DNA from: Thermofilaceae archaeon
GTDB taxonomy: Archaea; Thermoproteota; Thermoprotei; Thermofilales; Thermofilaceae
Reading direction: 5' to 3'
Length of the DNA stretch: 64,000 bases
NCBI GenBank assembly: GCA_038731975.1
Contig: JAVYQJ010000001.1
Coordinates: 1 to 64,000, forward strand
The notes beneath the pieces are model-generated. The model was not told the DNA's origin and made no database searches. It saw nothing but the letters and a program-made list of their open reading frames with translations. A program made the translations under genes and the position numbers. Positions 1 through 8,659 of this stretch are shown here, in pieces. The first letter of the stretch is position 1, and every line of letters begins with the position of its first letter.

Positions 1-575
1 GCGTAAATACTTTTGAAGACACTTAGATCGACAGTGAAGCATTTATTGAAAAAACTTTCCGCGACTACGTAACCGTTGAGTGCACGGGCTATCCTACCCT
101 CAGTCATCGGGCTGATCCTTCTGACCAGGGCCGCTTTGGTCTCGTGATCGTAGTACGACCTTATCGGAACCTCCTCCAGCGCCTCGAGGATGCCGTTTAT
201 CCCCTTGAAGCCCTTCGACATCGCGTGCTTCACGGCTGTTCTCAGCATAAACAGCTGCGGGGGGGTTAAGTGAAAGACCGCATCGAATAGATCGACGATT
301 ACGTCGACTGTCTCGGGGTCGTAAGATTGATACGGACCCATGATGCTCAGGGAGAGATCCTCCCCCGGCGAAAGCCTCGTGAACCCGGGGATCTGGTACT
401 CGCCGGCCCAGTCAAGAACGAGAACCGGTATACCCCTCTTTGAGATCTCGGATACTAAAACTTTCGCGGTATTGCTCTTTCCCGATCCCGATCGACCCAA
501 AATGACGGCGTGGCCCTGCCGTAGCTCGATGCGACCCCCGAGTCTGCCTAGTTTAATTTTCAAAGCTCTAACCAC
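1..575 (-). CDS. HerA-like (DUF87) P-loop ATPase, N-terminal part only
   Basis: The reading frame enters on the minus strand and runs off the left edge, so only about 190 residues are visible. A Walker A motif (GRSGSGKS) lies near residues 28-35 and is followed by LVLDWAGEYQ, a typical DUF87/HerA segment in which the chain turns back to an acidic residue. HerA-type hexameric ATPases translocate DNA in archaeal end resection or plasmid-like transfer; which role applies here cannot be told without the C-terminus. The start is GTG at 575 (in-frame TTG at 563 is an alternative). The gene is divergent from the tRNA endonuclease. Family assignment is good, subfamily unknown. Confidence 0.75.
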   Translation of the reverse strand, partial: MVRALKIKLGRLGGRIELRQGHAVILGRSGSGKSNTAKVLVSEISKRGIPVLVLDWAGEYQIPGFTRLSPGEDLSLSIMGPYQSYDPETVDVIVDLFDAVFHLTPPQLFMLRTAVKHAMSKGFKGINGILEALEEVPIRSYYDHETKAALVRRISPMTEGRIARALNGYVVAESFFNKCFTVDLSVFKSIY

Positions 576-610
576 GTGTAATTTGCCTGGTAGTGTAAAG
601 CGGAAAGAAA

Positions 611-619
611 GGTTAAATG
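611..619 (+). promoter_or_regulatory. TATA box of tRNA endonuclease gene
   Basis: GGTTAAATG is centred about 26 bp before the GTG at 641. It overlaps the upstream in-frame ATG at 617, which argues against that ATG being the translation start. Confidence 0.5.
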
Positions 620-640
620 TACTTACGATCTAGCGAGGTC

Positions 641-1186
641 GTGGCTACTCGAGCGGTTCTTCTGGGCAGGAGGGTTGTGCTGTTCGATAGGGTTAGGGCG
701 AGGGAGCTCTACTTTAACGAGGGTTTCTACGGCAAGTTCTTCAACGTTAGTAAACCGAAGGTTCCTAACGTTGAGCGGGAGTTGGAACTATCGTTGTTCG
801 AGGCGGTCTACCTCTCTGAGAAGGGCCTTCTTGAGGTCGTCGATGAGGAGGGTAAGGCGGTCAGTGTAGAGAGCCTAAGGGAGGTGGGTCGAAAGGTCTT
901 CGAGAACTTCGATGAAGTGTACGCTGTTTACAAGGATTTGAGGGATAGGGGGCTTGTCGTCAAATCGGGGATGAAGTTCGGAGCGACCTTCCTCGTGTAT
1001 AGGTTGGGTCCCGGTTTGGAGCACGCTCCGTTTCTCGTTCATGTGCTGCCTTACGACAGCAAGCTGGACCCTATCGAGATCGTTAGAGCTGGGCGGCTTT
1101 CCCACTCTGTGAGGAAACGTTTCATCATAGCGTTTGTGGATGAGGCAGGGAGAGTAGGGTACCTACAGTTCAAATGGTTAATGTAG
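641..1186 (+). CDS. endA: tRNA-intron endonuclease (EndA)
   Basis: This enzyme cuts bulge-helix-bulge introns out of tRNA and rRNA precursors. Counting from GTG 641 (181 residues), the C-terminal nuclease domain shows the catalytic triad: Tyr120 in ATFLVY, His128 in EHAPFLV and Lys159 in SVRKRF, with the usual GMKFGATF block just before. The N-terminal half is the small alpha/beta domain. Length suits the short crenarchaeal subunit, which in that group works as a heterotetramer with a non-catalytic partner (family knowledge; the partner is not in this window). I prefer GTG 641 over ATG 617 because a TATA-like box sits 26 bp before 641. The enzyme's substrates, intron-bearing tRNAs, are present in this window. 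Confidence 0.93.
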   Translation: MATRAVLLGRRVVLFDRVRARELYFNEGFYGKFFNVSKPKVPNVERELELSLFEAVYLSEKGLLEVVDEEGKAVSVESLREVGRKVFENFDEVYAVYKDLRDRGLVVKSGMKFGATFLVYRLGPGLEHAPFLVHVLPYDSKLDPIEIVRAGRLSHSVRKRFIIAFVDEAGRVGYLQFKWLM

Positions 1187-1219
1187 AATAAAAAGAGGAT
1201 TAACGGGTAACCGAGCTTG

Positions 1220-2323
1220 CTACTCCTCAGCTGGCTTGAACCTGTTTCTCAGCTTTTCAAGCACTGCTGGCAGTGTTGTGTACTCCATCTCCTCTGGGCC
1301 TAGCCTATGAGGCATGAAGGGACCGTGCCTCCTCAGGTAATCGGCGATTTGCTGGGCCACCATCCTGGTGTAGTCGAAGCCGGGGTCGTCGAACAGGTCG
1401 TTGGGACCCTCCAGGTAGCCGTCATGCAGCTGGAAGCCTAGTGCAACGACTCTCGGCGGGCCATCGAACCTAGTGCACTTTGCGTGCCTAAGTGCTACAG
1501 GCATGAGAGGCCCGTGGTGGCTACCCCTCATCCATCCAGCTACTATGTGGGGGAAGGCGAAGGCCTCAAGGACCTCGCCAACAGCTGGAAAGCCGTGCTG
1601 AGTTCTAACGAGTAGGACTGGGTCGTCCTTGCCCACGTACCTACCTGCGATCAAGCTTAGCCTAGTGACGCTAGCGGCAGCTGCGATTTCGTTGTCAGAT
1701 TTCCTGAACACTCTTCTTACCACATATCTGCCGGGAGTGCCGATTAGCGCTAGAAGGTCGTAGAGCTCCTCAGGTGTATTCATGATAACACTCTTGTGCT
1801 CTATAACATCGTACACCTCAAAGCGGAAGCCGTCGTGCATGCTCGGGTCGATTACGAGGCCTGCCGTGTTAAACGGGTCTGCAAACATCTTGTATAGCGG
1901 CATATTCCAAGCGCCAGGTTCGGTCTTGTCAGCCGCGAACGCGATGATCGGCTCGCTGCGGCGTTCTTCAAAGGTCATCTCGGCAACACCCGGCCCCATA
2001 CCCTTTACGTTACCGCTGAAGGTGTCCTTCAACAGATCCTGGCCGGCGCCGTAGAGCTTCAACGGCCTACTTATCTTCTCTGTTGCTTCAACGAATGTAT
2101 CCCATGCCAATTTGTGAATCTCCGGGTTATTCTCACCTCTTGTATGGGTCATAAGGAGCTGCAGATCGTCGCCTACGTTGAAGACGTAGTAATCGATGAT
2201 AAGTCCGGTCTCCTTCGCAGTCTGAAGCTTCTTCTGCGCGTATTCGATTAACTTGGGGTGGACGGTGCTGTGGCCAACCCAGCCTCCAATGTCAGCTTTG
2301 ATCAGGCTTACGGTGACTTTCAT
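1220..2323 (-). CDS. fbp: Fructose-1,6-bisphosphate aldolase/phosphatase (bifunctional)
   Basis: This single-domain enzyme joins DHAP and glyceraldehyde-3-phosphate and then dephosphorylates the product to fructose 6-phosphate, making gluconeogenesis one-way. At 367 residues it is full length. The known metal and catalytic residues are visible: Asp11 and His18 (KADIGGWVGH), Asp52-Asp53 (VGDDLQLL), Gln95, Asp132, and Lys232-Asp233-Asp234 (GKDDP) with the Schiff-base lysine; Tyr91 is also present. ATG 2323 has a TATA-like element (CATTTAAGG on the minus strand) about 27 bp upstream, suggesting a leaderless mRNA. It stands alone between the endonuclease and tRNA-Phe. PGI/PMI further on (10610-11680) uses its product. 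Confidence 0.97.
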   Translation of the reverse strand: MKVTVSLIKADIGGWVGHSTVHPKLIEYAQKKLQTAKETGLIIDYYVFNVGDDLQLLMTHTRGENNPEIHKLAWDTFVEATEKISRPLKLYGAGQDLLKDTFSGNVKGMGPGVAEMTFEERRSEPIIAFAADKTEPGAWNMPLYKMFADPFNTAGLVIDPSMHDGFRFEVYDVIEHKSVIMNTPEELYDLLALIGTPGRYVVRRVFRKSDNEIAAAASVTRLSLIAGRYVGKDDPVLLVRTQHGFPAVGEVLEAFAFPHIVAGWMRGSHHGPLMPVALRHAKCTRFDGPPRVVALGFQLHDGYLEGPNDLFDDPGFDYTRMVAQQIADYLRRHGPFMPHRLGPEEMEYTTLPAVLEKLRNRFKPAEE

Positions 2324-2503
2324 CGTTGAAAGGTGCCAATACAGCCCTTAAATGCTTTGTTCTATTACATGTAAAAGGTACACTCAGTTATAGTAAGAAA
2401 ATCCATTCAAACTATACAAAATATAAACAACTTCATATAACTAACGAAGAAATTCATCTGTAATTTTACGTAAGGTTAAAGGCAGCACAATAAAGCAGCT
2501 GAA

Positions 2504-2613
2504 TGGTGCCGGGGCCGGGATTTGAACCCGGGACCTTCCGGTTTCTTCCGGTTTCCCGTCTTCAGCCGGACGCTCTATAGCGCGGGGGTACCGACCCGCT
2601 GAGCTACCCCGGC
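2504..2613 (-). tRNA. tRNA-Phe (GAA) with two introns, CCA encoded
   Basis: The acceptor stem GCCGGGG/CCCCGGC, discriminator A at 2507 and encoded CCA (2504-2506) are clear. The anticodon arm TCCGG-CTGAAGA-CCGGA carries anticodon GAA and is interrupted by about 17 nt (2542-2558) at the canonical 37/38 position. The gene is still too long: the D arm holds about 15 extra nt (roughly 2580-2594). Removing both gives a 75-nt tRNA with a normal D-loop. So there is one canonical intron and one probable D-loop intron. The exact D-loop splice points are not fixed by inspection. Confidence 0.9.
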
Positions 2614-2638
2614 TGTATGAGTATTGATTGGAGGGGCC

Positions 2639-2651
2639 TTAAGGCTTTCGC
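2639..2651 (-). promoter_or_regulatory. BRE/TATA promoter of tRNA-Phe
   Basis: On the minus strand GCGAAAGCCTTAA ends 26 bp before the tRNA-Phe 5' end. The same 13-mer occurs at the same distance upstream of tRNA-Gly (62314-62326), marking it as a purine-rich BRE plus TATA promoter. Confidence 0.6.
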
Positions 2652-2660
2652 AACTGTTGT

Positions 2661-4199
2661 TCATGTGCTGGAGGAGTCGGATCGAGCGCGCTGCGGTACT
2701 GTATCCCATTTGGCAAGGATGCTTTCTATTGTGTGAGTAAGTTGATTGATTGGTATTCTAATCTGTTCCTTAGTATCTCTAAATCTTATTGTGACAGTAT
2801 CATCCTCTAACGTTTGTCCATCGATTGTTACGGCTAGAGGGATGCCCATCTCGTCAGCCTCGTAGTACCTCCTACCGATCGTACCCTTCTCCTCGTAGTA
2901 CGCGGTGAATCGTTCCTTCAGCAACTTGTATACTTCTCTAGCTTTTGCTGTGAAATCGGGTTTGCTGACTATCGGGAATACCGCCACCTTAATGGGGGCT
3001 ACCCTCGCGTGGAGGGATAGGACTGGTCTCCCTGCTACAACTCTATACGCGTCGGTTATGAGGGCTAACAGGATCCGCTCGAGGCCGAAGGAAGGTTCTA
3101 TTACGTATGGTATTACGGTCTCACCATCATCCTCCAGGGTCATGCTTTTCCCGCTGAACTCCTGGTGTCTGCGCAGATCGTAATCGCTTCTGTTGGAGAT
3201 GCCCTCAATTTCCTTCCAGCCCATGAAGGGGAAGTAGTACTCTACATCGAATGTTTGTAGAGCGTAGTGCGCGAGCTCTGCTTTCACGTGCTCCCGTACC
3301 CGCAGCCGTTCAGGGTTCAACCCGATCCTGGTCAACCACACGATCGATTCTCCAATCCAGTATGCGTGCCATTTGCACCCAATGTATCCCTCTTCGTACG
3401 CCTCGCGAAGGGTTATCCTCAAGGGAGTATTGTTACCCCTCTCTTGCTGCTCAGCTGTAAGAAGCTGGATAGTAATTTCGGCAACTTCATCGAACATCGG
3501 GCAATCATCGAGTTTCTTGGGATTCACGAAGTACTCGATCTCCATCTGAGTAAACTCCCTCAATCTGAATAGGAAACCTCTGGGTGATATTTCATTCCTA
3601 AAAACTTCTCCAATTTGGGCTATTCCAAAAGGTAATTTCATGCCTGTAGTGTAATAAACATCCTTAAAATTTATGAATATCAACTGAGCGGTTTCCGGCC
3701 TAAGGTACACCTCATTAGCCTTTTCCCTTTTTGGTCCAACATACGTCGTAAACATCAGGTTAAACGGCTGCGGATTGCCCAGTTCCCCACCACACTCAGG
3801 ACACTTGATACCCCTCTCCTTTATGACGGAGGAGAGCGTCTCAAGGGTCACCGATGCGAGCTGGATGCCCAGATCCTCCAGTAGGTGGTCAGCCCTATAG
3901 TCCTTCCCACACTTCAGGCAGGTCACTAGAAAGTCGAAGAACGCCTCTACGTGTCCGCTCGCCTCCCATGTTCTCGGGTGCGTTATGATGGAGCCGTGAA
4001 TCCCCACTATGTCGGATCTACGCCTGACGAAGAAGTACCACCAGTCATCCAAGACCTCCTTCCTCAACTCGACTCCCAGCGGGCCGTAATCGTAGAAGCC
4101 TCTTAGACCTCCGTAGATTCGTCCGCTTGGGAAAAAGAAGCCCCTCTTAATGCAGAAGCTTGTTAGTTCGTCAAGGGTTAGGACTTTCGCAGTCTGCAT
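2661..4199 (-). CDS. glyS: Glycyl-tRNA synthetase
   Basis: This class II synthetase charges tRNA-Gly. It has 512 residues, typical of the dimeric archaeal/eukaryotic-type enzyme. The N-terminus (SGRIYGGLRGFYDYGPLG, residues 26-43) is a family signature. A zinc site is formed by Cys94/Cys97 and Cys133/Cys136, followed by LRPETAQ (residues 167-173), motif 2 around residues 200-224 (FRNEISPRGF) and the class II motif 3 (FGLERILLAL) in the C-terminal half, then the anticodon-binding domain. ATG 4199 has a T/A-rich element (GTTTAAAATG) about 28 bp upstream, consistent with a leaderless start. It lies 32 bp after S-adenosylhomocysteinase in the same direction. Confidence 0.97.
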   Translation of the reverse strand: MQTAKVLTLDELTSFCIKRGFFFPSGRIYGGLRGFYDYGPLGVELRKEVLDDWWYFFVRRRSDIVGIHGSIITHPRTWEASGHVEAFFDFLVTCLKCGKDYRADHLLEDLGIQLASVTLETLSSVIKERGIKCPECGGELGNPQPFNLMFTTYVGPKREKANEVYLRPETAQLIFINFKDVYYTTGMKLPFGIAQIGEVFRNEISPRGFLFRLREFTQMEIEYFVNPKKLDDCPMFDEVAEITIQLLTAEQQERGNNTPLRITLREAYEEGYIGCKWHAYWIGESIVWLTRIGLNPERLRVREHVKAELAHYALQTFDVEYYFPFMGWKEIEGISNRSDYDLRRHQEFSGKSMTLEDDGETVIPYVIEPSFGLERILLALITDAYRVVAGRPVLSLHARVAPIKVAVFPIVSKPDFTAKAREVYKLLKERFTAYYEEKGTIGRRYYEADEMGIPLAVTIDGQTLEDDTVTIRFRDTKEQIRIPINQLTHTIESILAKWDTVPQRARSDSSST

Positions 4200-4231
4200 T
4201 GCATCAACACCCAGCTCTGTGACATTTTAAA

Positions 4232-5530
4232 CTATGTACCGAGCTTCCACGATCTTAAGTACTCCTTTTGCTCGTTGGTGAGCTTCTCCAGTTTAACGTT
4301 GAGGGATTTCAACTTCAGCAGAGCTATCCTTCGGTCAATCTTGCTGGGTAGCTTGTAAACGCCGGGGGCGAGCTCGCCCTTACGTCTAACCAGGTAAACG
4401 ACTGCCAATGCTTGGTTGCTAAAGCTCATATCCATCACTTCGGAGGGATGCCCCTCCGCTGCCGCTAGGTTGACCAAGCGGCCCTCGCTGAGCAGGTAGA
4501 GGCGGCGCCCGTCGGCTAACCGGTACTCGTCCAAGCAGGGCCTGATCCGTCTCTTAGATACTGCCAGCTTCTCTAGATCGGGTATGCAGATCTCAACGTT
4601 GAAGTGGCCGGCGTTAGCCAGGATCGCACCATCCTTCATTCTGGCCATATGCTCGCCTCTGATCACGTTGATGTTACCGGTGGCTGTGATGAACACGTCG
4701 CCCAGCTCCGAGGCCTGCAGCATGTCGGTCACAATGAAACCATCGTAGTAGGCTTCGAGGGCTTTCACCGGATCGACTTCGACTACCACCACCTTTGCCC
4801 CCAGACCCCTGGCGCGCATCGCTATCCCCCTGCCCACCCATCCGTAGCCGACCACGACCACGGTTTTCCCCGCTACTAGGAGATTCGTTGCCCTCATGAT
4901 ACCGTCGAATGTACTCTGCCCAGTGCCGTACCTGTTGTCAAAGAGGTACTTCGTTCGAGATTCGTTAACAGCTATGATCGGGTAGAGGAGTCGTCCCTCC
5001 TTTGCGAGCGAGCGCAGCCTTACGACCCCCGTTGTTGTCTCCTCGGTGCCGCCTATAACGCTGGGCTTCGCTCCCCCCGCTACCTCCCTTACGATGCTGA
5101 CATCCTCCCCAGCCTCATTGTAGTGGAGCTTATGGATGATCGCCGTTAGATCGCCGCCATCATCCATAGTTATGTCAGGCTCGGCGGCAATAACGCGGCC
5201 CAGCGCCTCGTAGTAGTCGCGCGTACTCATCCCACGCCACGCGAAAACGTGTACCCCCTCTTCCGCCAGCGCTGCAGCTACCGCATCCTGAGTGGAAAGG
5301 GGGTTGCTAGCGGCTAAGTAAACTTCCGCACCCGCCGCTACCAGGGTCCTAGCTAGGACTGCGGTCTCCTTTGTCACGTGCAGGCAAGCACCCACCCTTA
5401 AGCCCTCAAGGGGGCGAGTGCGGGAAAGTCGACGCCTGATTTCGAGGAGGACGGGCATCTGCGCTTCAGCCCACTCAATCTGTAGCCTCCCCTCAGGGGC
5501 GAGGCTGAGGTCCTTAACCCTGTAGTCCAT
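4232..5530 (-). CDS. ahcY: Adenosylhomocysteinase
   Basis: This cytosolic NAD-dependent enzyme splits S-adenosylhomocysteine into homocysteine and adenosine (or inosine in some archaea), relieving product inhibition of SAM-dependent methyltransferases such as Trm56. The 432-residue protein shows the substrate-domain motif MDDGGDLT (122-129), the GTEETTTGV motif (161-169), DNRYGTGQS (198-206) and a Rossmann GYGWVGRG (228-235). The archaeal/Thermotoga form lacks the eukaryotic insertion, as here. A TATA-like CTTTAAAG lies about 26 bp before ATG 5530. The next upstream gene is MTA phosphorylase, so two SAM-salvage genes are neighbours. Confidence 0.97.
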   Translation of the reverse strand: MDYRVKDLSLAPEGRLQIEWAEAQMPVLLEIRRRLSRTRPLEGLRVGACLHVTKETAVLARTLVAAGAEVYLAASNPLSTQDAVAAALAEEGVHVFAWRGMSTRDYYEALGRVIAAEPDITMDDGGDLTAIIHKLHYNEAGEDVSIVREVAGGAKPSVIGGTEETTTGVVRLRSLAKEGRLLYPIIAVNESRTKYLFDNRYGTGQSTFDGIMRATNLLVAGKTVVVVGYGWVGRGIAMRARGLGAKVVVVEVDPVKALEAYYDGFIVTDMLQASELGDVFITATGNINVIRGEHMARMKDGAILANAGHFNVEICIPDLEKLAVSKRRIRPCLDEYRLADGRRLYLLSEGRLVNLAAAEGHPSEVMDMSFSNQALAVVYLVRRKGELAPGVYKLPSKIDRRIALLKLKSLNVKLEKLTNEQKEYLRSWKLGT

Positions 5531-5565
5531 CGGCGCACTGACGAGTAGAGCTTTAAAGACTTTGC

Positions 5566-5603
5566 CGAGCTAAAACAAAAACATTTATTTTAGACAAAAA
5601 TTT
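5566..5603 (-). terminator. Poly-T terminator after MTA phosphorylase
   Basis: Directly after the MTA phosphorylase stop, the minus strand reads several T runs (TTTTTG, then TTTTTGTTTT) inside AT-rich sequence, the normal form of intrinsic archaeal termination. No strong hairpin is needed or seen. Confidence 0.45.
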
Positions 5604-6404
5604 TTACATTAAAGCTTCGGTCAAGTACCTCTCGCAGCCACACTTCCTCTCCTTCGGAATCGCAGGGACTAACTCGTATAAGAGCTTCTTCACCTTCTCG
5701 ATGTTCTCCGCCATAACTCGAGCAACCTCATGGGCGGTCACGGGGCGCTCAGCCCACACATCGTAGTCAGTCACCATCGCGATATTCACGAAGCACATTC
5801 CGGCCTCCCGGGCTAAGTTCACTTCGGGAACGAGGGTCATTCCGATGATATCCGCTCCAAACTGCCTCCACAACCTCGACTCGGCACGCGTGGAGAAGCG
5901 AGGTCCCTCGATGCAGACGTAGGTGCCACGCTCGTGCATCGAGATGCCCAGCCTTCTAGCGGTGGTGATGCATACTTCGCGGAGCTCGGGACAGAAGGGG
6001 TCAGCCATGCTAACGTGCGCCACAACCGGGCCGTCAAAGAACGTGTAAACCCTGTTCTTAGTCATATCGATGAACTGGTCGGGACACACGAAGTCTCCCG
6101 GTTTGTAATCCTCTCTTAGGCTACCGACAGCGCTAACAGCCACAACCCTTTGAACGCCTAGCTCCTTCAGAGCCCATATGTTAGCCCTGTAGTTTATCCT
6201 GTGCGGAGGCACCTTGTGTCTACGCCCGTGCCGCGGCAGGAACGCGATGCGCCTTCCCTTCAAAGTACCCAGAACTATAAAGTCGGAGGGTTCACCATAA
6301 GGGGTGTAAACCTTAATTTCTTTAACATCTTCCAGAATAGCCGGGTCGTAGAGCCCCGAGCCACCAATGATGCCTATCTCAGCTGTTTCACCGGTTTTTA
6401 TCAT
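5604..6404 (-). CDS. mtnP: S-methyl-5'-thioadenosine phosphorylase
   Basis: This enzyme phosphorolyses methylthioadenosine to adenine and 5-methylthioribose-1-phosphate. The 266-residue protein carries the purine nucleoside phosphorylase signature GGSGLYDP (14-21), the phosphate-binding segment [15 protein letters not shown] (about 59-73), and the methionine-rich substrate loop IIGMTLVPE with the TDYDVW specificity motif near residue 213. The CGCER cysteines near the C-terminus may form the disulfide known from thermophilic members. MtnA (32795-33838) could use its product. GGTTAAAATA lies about 26 bp upstream of ATG 6404, suggesting leaderless translation. Confidence 0.95.
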   Translation of the reverse strand: MIKTGETAEIGIIGGSGLYDPAILEDVKEIKVYTPYGEPSDFIVLGTLKGRRIAFLPRHGRRHKVPPHRINYRANIWALKELGVQRVVAVSAVGSLREDYKPGDFVCPDQFIDMTKNRVYTFFDGPVVAHVSMADPFCPELREVCITTARRLGISMHERGTYVCIEGPRFSTRAESRLWRQFGADIIGMTLVPEVNLAREAGMCFVNIAMVTDYDVWAERPVTAHEVARVMAENIEKVKKLLYELVPAIPKERKCGCERYLTEALM

Positions 6405-6464
6405 CGCTATGAAAAGGGATCAGGGGTTAAAATACCCTACGCATCAAGCCCACGATAACTCCCG

Positions 6465-7400
6465 CTATATCGGATATGCAGTAACCCCTATCTCACGTGA
6501 CAAAATGCTCGAGAAGCTCTTCGCGTGCGCAGAGAACGCGTAAACTGTTTGCGCCCCGCTGGCCGTCACGTAGCGTATTAGGTCGCTGAAGCCGGCATGG
6601 CTTGACAGGGGAATCCCATATCCCACCGCCCAGCCTGTGCACTGAACAGCCACGCTACTAACGTGATGTCTCGAGAGCGAAATCACTGCTATCGAACGCT
6701 CAGGTGGCATCGAGGGATGTATGATGTAGTTACCGAGATACTCGCCGTACTTCTCGTACAACCTGTTGTGATTACCGATGCTCTTCTCAACGAAGGGGTC
6801 AAGTTTTGCTGCCAGCGATAAAAGCGCGGTCAGCTCTTGCCCCGTTCCAAGAGGACGAGAGGCGAGATGCAGACCAACCCCCTTTTCCGCTGCCTCTCTG
6901 GCTAGCCTCAGAACCTGCCTATAGATTTCGCTGCGCGGCGGAAATACGTACTTTGGATGACCATAGGTTGCGTCGATAATCAAGATGTCGGCCTTTAGTA
7001 TAGGTGCAGGGCGAAGGATGATCCTCTGCTCAATATTGAAGTCTCCAGTGTAGACTACGCGCTCCCCCGCGTCGATCATCAGCTGCAAGCTGCCCAGCAC
7101 GTGCCCTGCGTCAAAGACCTCCAGCCTCGTGCCAGCGACTTCCACTGTGGAGCCTGGCTCAACCGGTATGACGTTGTTAAGCCTACCACGAGGGTCAATC
7201 AGCTCCATCGTTGCCCTGCTCATCACCTTCGGGACTCGGCTTAAGACTCGAAGGGGTCTTATCCTGTAGTGGTCGCTATGGGCGTGCGATACGAAGATAA
7301 CGTCAGGCTTCTCACGGGGTAAAGAAGTTGGATCTACTAGAATCCTACGACCTTTTAACTCTATTACGATGCCGCCGTCCCTGTAGACGCTGACGCTCAT
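6465..7400 (-). CDS. Metallo-beta-lactamase-fold hydrolase, CPSF/RNase J-like
   Basis: The 311-residue protein begins with a metallo-beta-lactamase fold: motif 2 HAHSDH (His39, His41, Asp43, His44), motif 3 His100 (GHVLGS) and motif 4 Asp120 (YTGDF). Late histidines in SSHAGF and FSAH resemble the beta-CASP ends of CPSF73/SNM1 nucleases, but the protein is shorter than full archaeal CPSF proteins, so the inserted beta-CASP domain is reduced. A nucleic-acid hydrolase is the best inference; substrate unknown. ATG 7400 abuts the stop codon of the upstream phosphoribosyltransferase with no gap, so the two are probably translated together. Confidence 0.8.
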   Translation of the reverse strand: MSVSVYRDGGIVIELKGRRILVDPTSLPREKPDVIFVSHAHSDHYRIRPLRVLSRVPKVMSRATMELIDPRGRLNNVIPVEPGSTVEVAGTRLEVFDAGHVLGSLQLMIDAGERVVYTGDFNIEQRIILRPAPILKADILIIDATYGHPKYVFPPRSEIYRQVLRLAREAAEKGVGLHLASRPLGTGQELTALLSLAAKLDPFVEKSIGNHNRLYEKYGEYLGNYIIHPSMPPERSIAVISLSRHHVSSVAVQCTGWAVGYGIPLSSHAGFSDLIRYVTASGAQTVYAFSAHAKSFSSILSREIGVTAYPI

Positions 7401-8075
7401 TCAAGGCCTGAAGACGTACGTTCCAGCTTGTTCTTCAAGTTTTCCAGCCCGTATGAGCCGGCTGATGGCTAACCTGTAGTACGCTTCGCCCACGTCAATG
7501 CCGTACCACTCCTTGAACTCCTTGACTAGCTCGTCGTACGTCCATGTGACCTTCCCCTCCTTCGCCCTCTCCGCCAGTATCTTCTCGAAGAAGTTCGTCG
7601 TATCCTCGGCCCTCGTCCAGGGGTATTGGTACCAGATCCACTCTTTGACGTCCTCCACGTAGAAGTCTGGCTTGATTTTAGCCACGGGGGAGATCCATTG
7701 CATAGCCGCTACCTTCAGCTCTAGAGGCTTCCACCGAGATTGTATGAACTCCCGCGCCACGATAACGGAGTCTCCTGTATCGACTATGTCGTCCACGAGT
7801 AGCACGCGCTTACCTGTTAGATCGATATCGTAGGGGTACTTGACATGCGCAACAGCCGTGATCTCTGCTGCCTTCCCCCAGTGAAGCACTTGTATGCTCA
7901 CCAGGTCGTGGACATCGAGAAAGTCGCAGAGGAGCCTTGCGGGGACGTAACCCCCCCTCGCGATGGATACCACTAAGTCGGGCTTGAAGCCAGAGCTCTC
8001 GACGATCTCGGCCAGACGCCTACACCACTCAACAACCTCTTCCCATTTTACCAACTTTGTGTTAACTTTAACCAT
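7401..8075 (-). CDS. Phosphoribosyltransferase with C-terminal helical domain
   Basis: The type I phosphoribosyltransferase fold is shown by the PRPP loop VLLVDDIVDTGDS near residues 91-103 and the SIARGGYVPARL segment near residue 35, which match archaeal hypoxanthine/xanthine/guanine-type salvage enzymes. A C-terminal region of about 75 residues looks like an added winged-helix domain (TWTYDELVKEF, RLIRAGKLEEQ). It could be a purine salvage enzyme or a PRPP-sensing regulator; the fusion makes the second idea reasonable. I place the start at ATG 8075 (224 residues), preceded by a purine run GGGGGAAC. A longer open frame upstream overlaps the divergent gene and is not credible. Confidence 0.8.
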   Translation of the reverse strand: MVKVNTKLVKWEEVVEWCRRLAEIVESSGFKPDLVVSIARGGYVPARLLCDFLDVHDLVSIQVLHWGKAAEITAVAHVKYPYDIDLTGKRVLLVDDIVDTGDSVIVAREFIQSRWKPLELKVAAMQWISPVAKIKPDFYVEDVKEWIWYQYPWTRAEDTTNFFEKILAERAKEGKVTWTYDELVKEFKEWYGIDVGEAYYRLAISRLIRAGKLEEQAGTYVFRP

Positions 8076-8102
8076 GTTCCCCCGTACACCTGTTACGTGA
8101 TG

Positions 8103-8112
8103 CATTAAAAAG
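8103..8112. promoter_or_regulatory. TATA element between divergent genes
   Basis: GCATTAAAAA is centred about 27 bp before ATG 8134 on the plus strand and about 32 bp before ATG 8075 on the minus strand, so one AT-rich box may serve both directions. Confidence 0.4.
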
Positions 8113-8133
8113 GTTAACACGGTTACCTCCGAG

Positions 8134-8604
8134 ATGTCCCTGAGCGAAAGGGATGTTGAAGGCGTATACGTTAGGCTGCTGCCGAGCGAGGTAGCTAGCC
8201 TCACTGTTGATGAGGAAGGTGCGTATCCAGAGTTTAAATTGAGGGTTGGCACGGCAACCCTGAAGCTGCGTAAGGTTCGCGTAGCGGGAAAGGTCGAAGC
8301 CGTCGAGGATAGGGGAAGGCTAGTTGAAGTCATTGTAGGCGATAGCGATGGGCTAGCAAGGGTGAGAGCGTGGAACGAGGAAGCGAAAAAGCTCCTCAAT
8401 CTAAAGCCCGGCGATTTGATTGAGGTGTTTGGAGTTCTACGCGTATTCCGAGGCGAGGTTTATATAGCTTTGAAACTTTTCAGGAAAATTGATGAAAAAC
8501 GCTTATCCGAGTACTTAGTTTTACTCAAACGAGATAGACAGGTATTGATTTCACGGGAAAAACGCACCAATACCGAGATGCATGAGCACAAAGACGAGAC
8601 CTAA
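8134..8604 (+). CDS. OB-fold nucleic-acid-binding protein
   Basis: The 156-residue protein contains a clear OB fold in residues 45-115 (VRVAGKVEAV, VIVGDSDGLARVRAWNEEA, LKPGDLIEVFGVLRVFRGEVYIAL). This order matches the single OB domains of RPA32/Stn1-like ssDNA-binding proteins. The first 40 residues are a separate acidic domain and the last 35 are basic and possibly disordered. ATG 8134 is probably leaderless, with a TATA-like box 27 bp upstream. The next gene downstream encodes a winged helix; together they resemble the OB plus winged-helix build of RPA32, but as two proteins. Function is inferred. Confidence 0.65.
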   Translation: MSLSERDVEGVYVRLLPSEVASLTVDEEGAYPEFKLRVGTATLKLRKVRVAGKVEAVEDRGRLVEVIVGDSDGLARVRAWNEEAKKLLNLKPGDLIEVFGVLRVFRGEVYIALKLFRKIDEKRLSEYLVLLKRDRQVLISREKRTNTEMHEHKDET

Positions 8605-8659
8605 GGGGGATGAATGCAGTAGCTACATTCATATAGACCTTCATGGCCGCTTTCAACTG

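Noticed and set aside
8076-8399. N-terminal extension of the phosphoribosyltransferase
   Set aside because: It overlaps the divergent OB-fold gene antisense and has no conserved domain.
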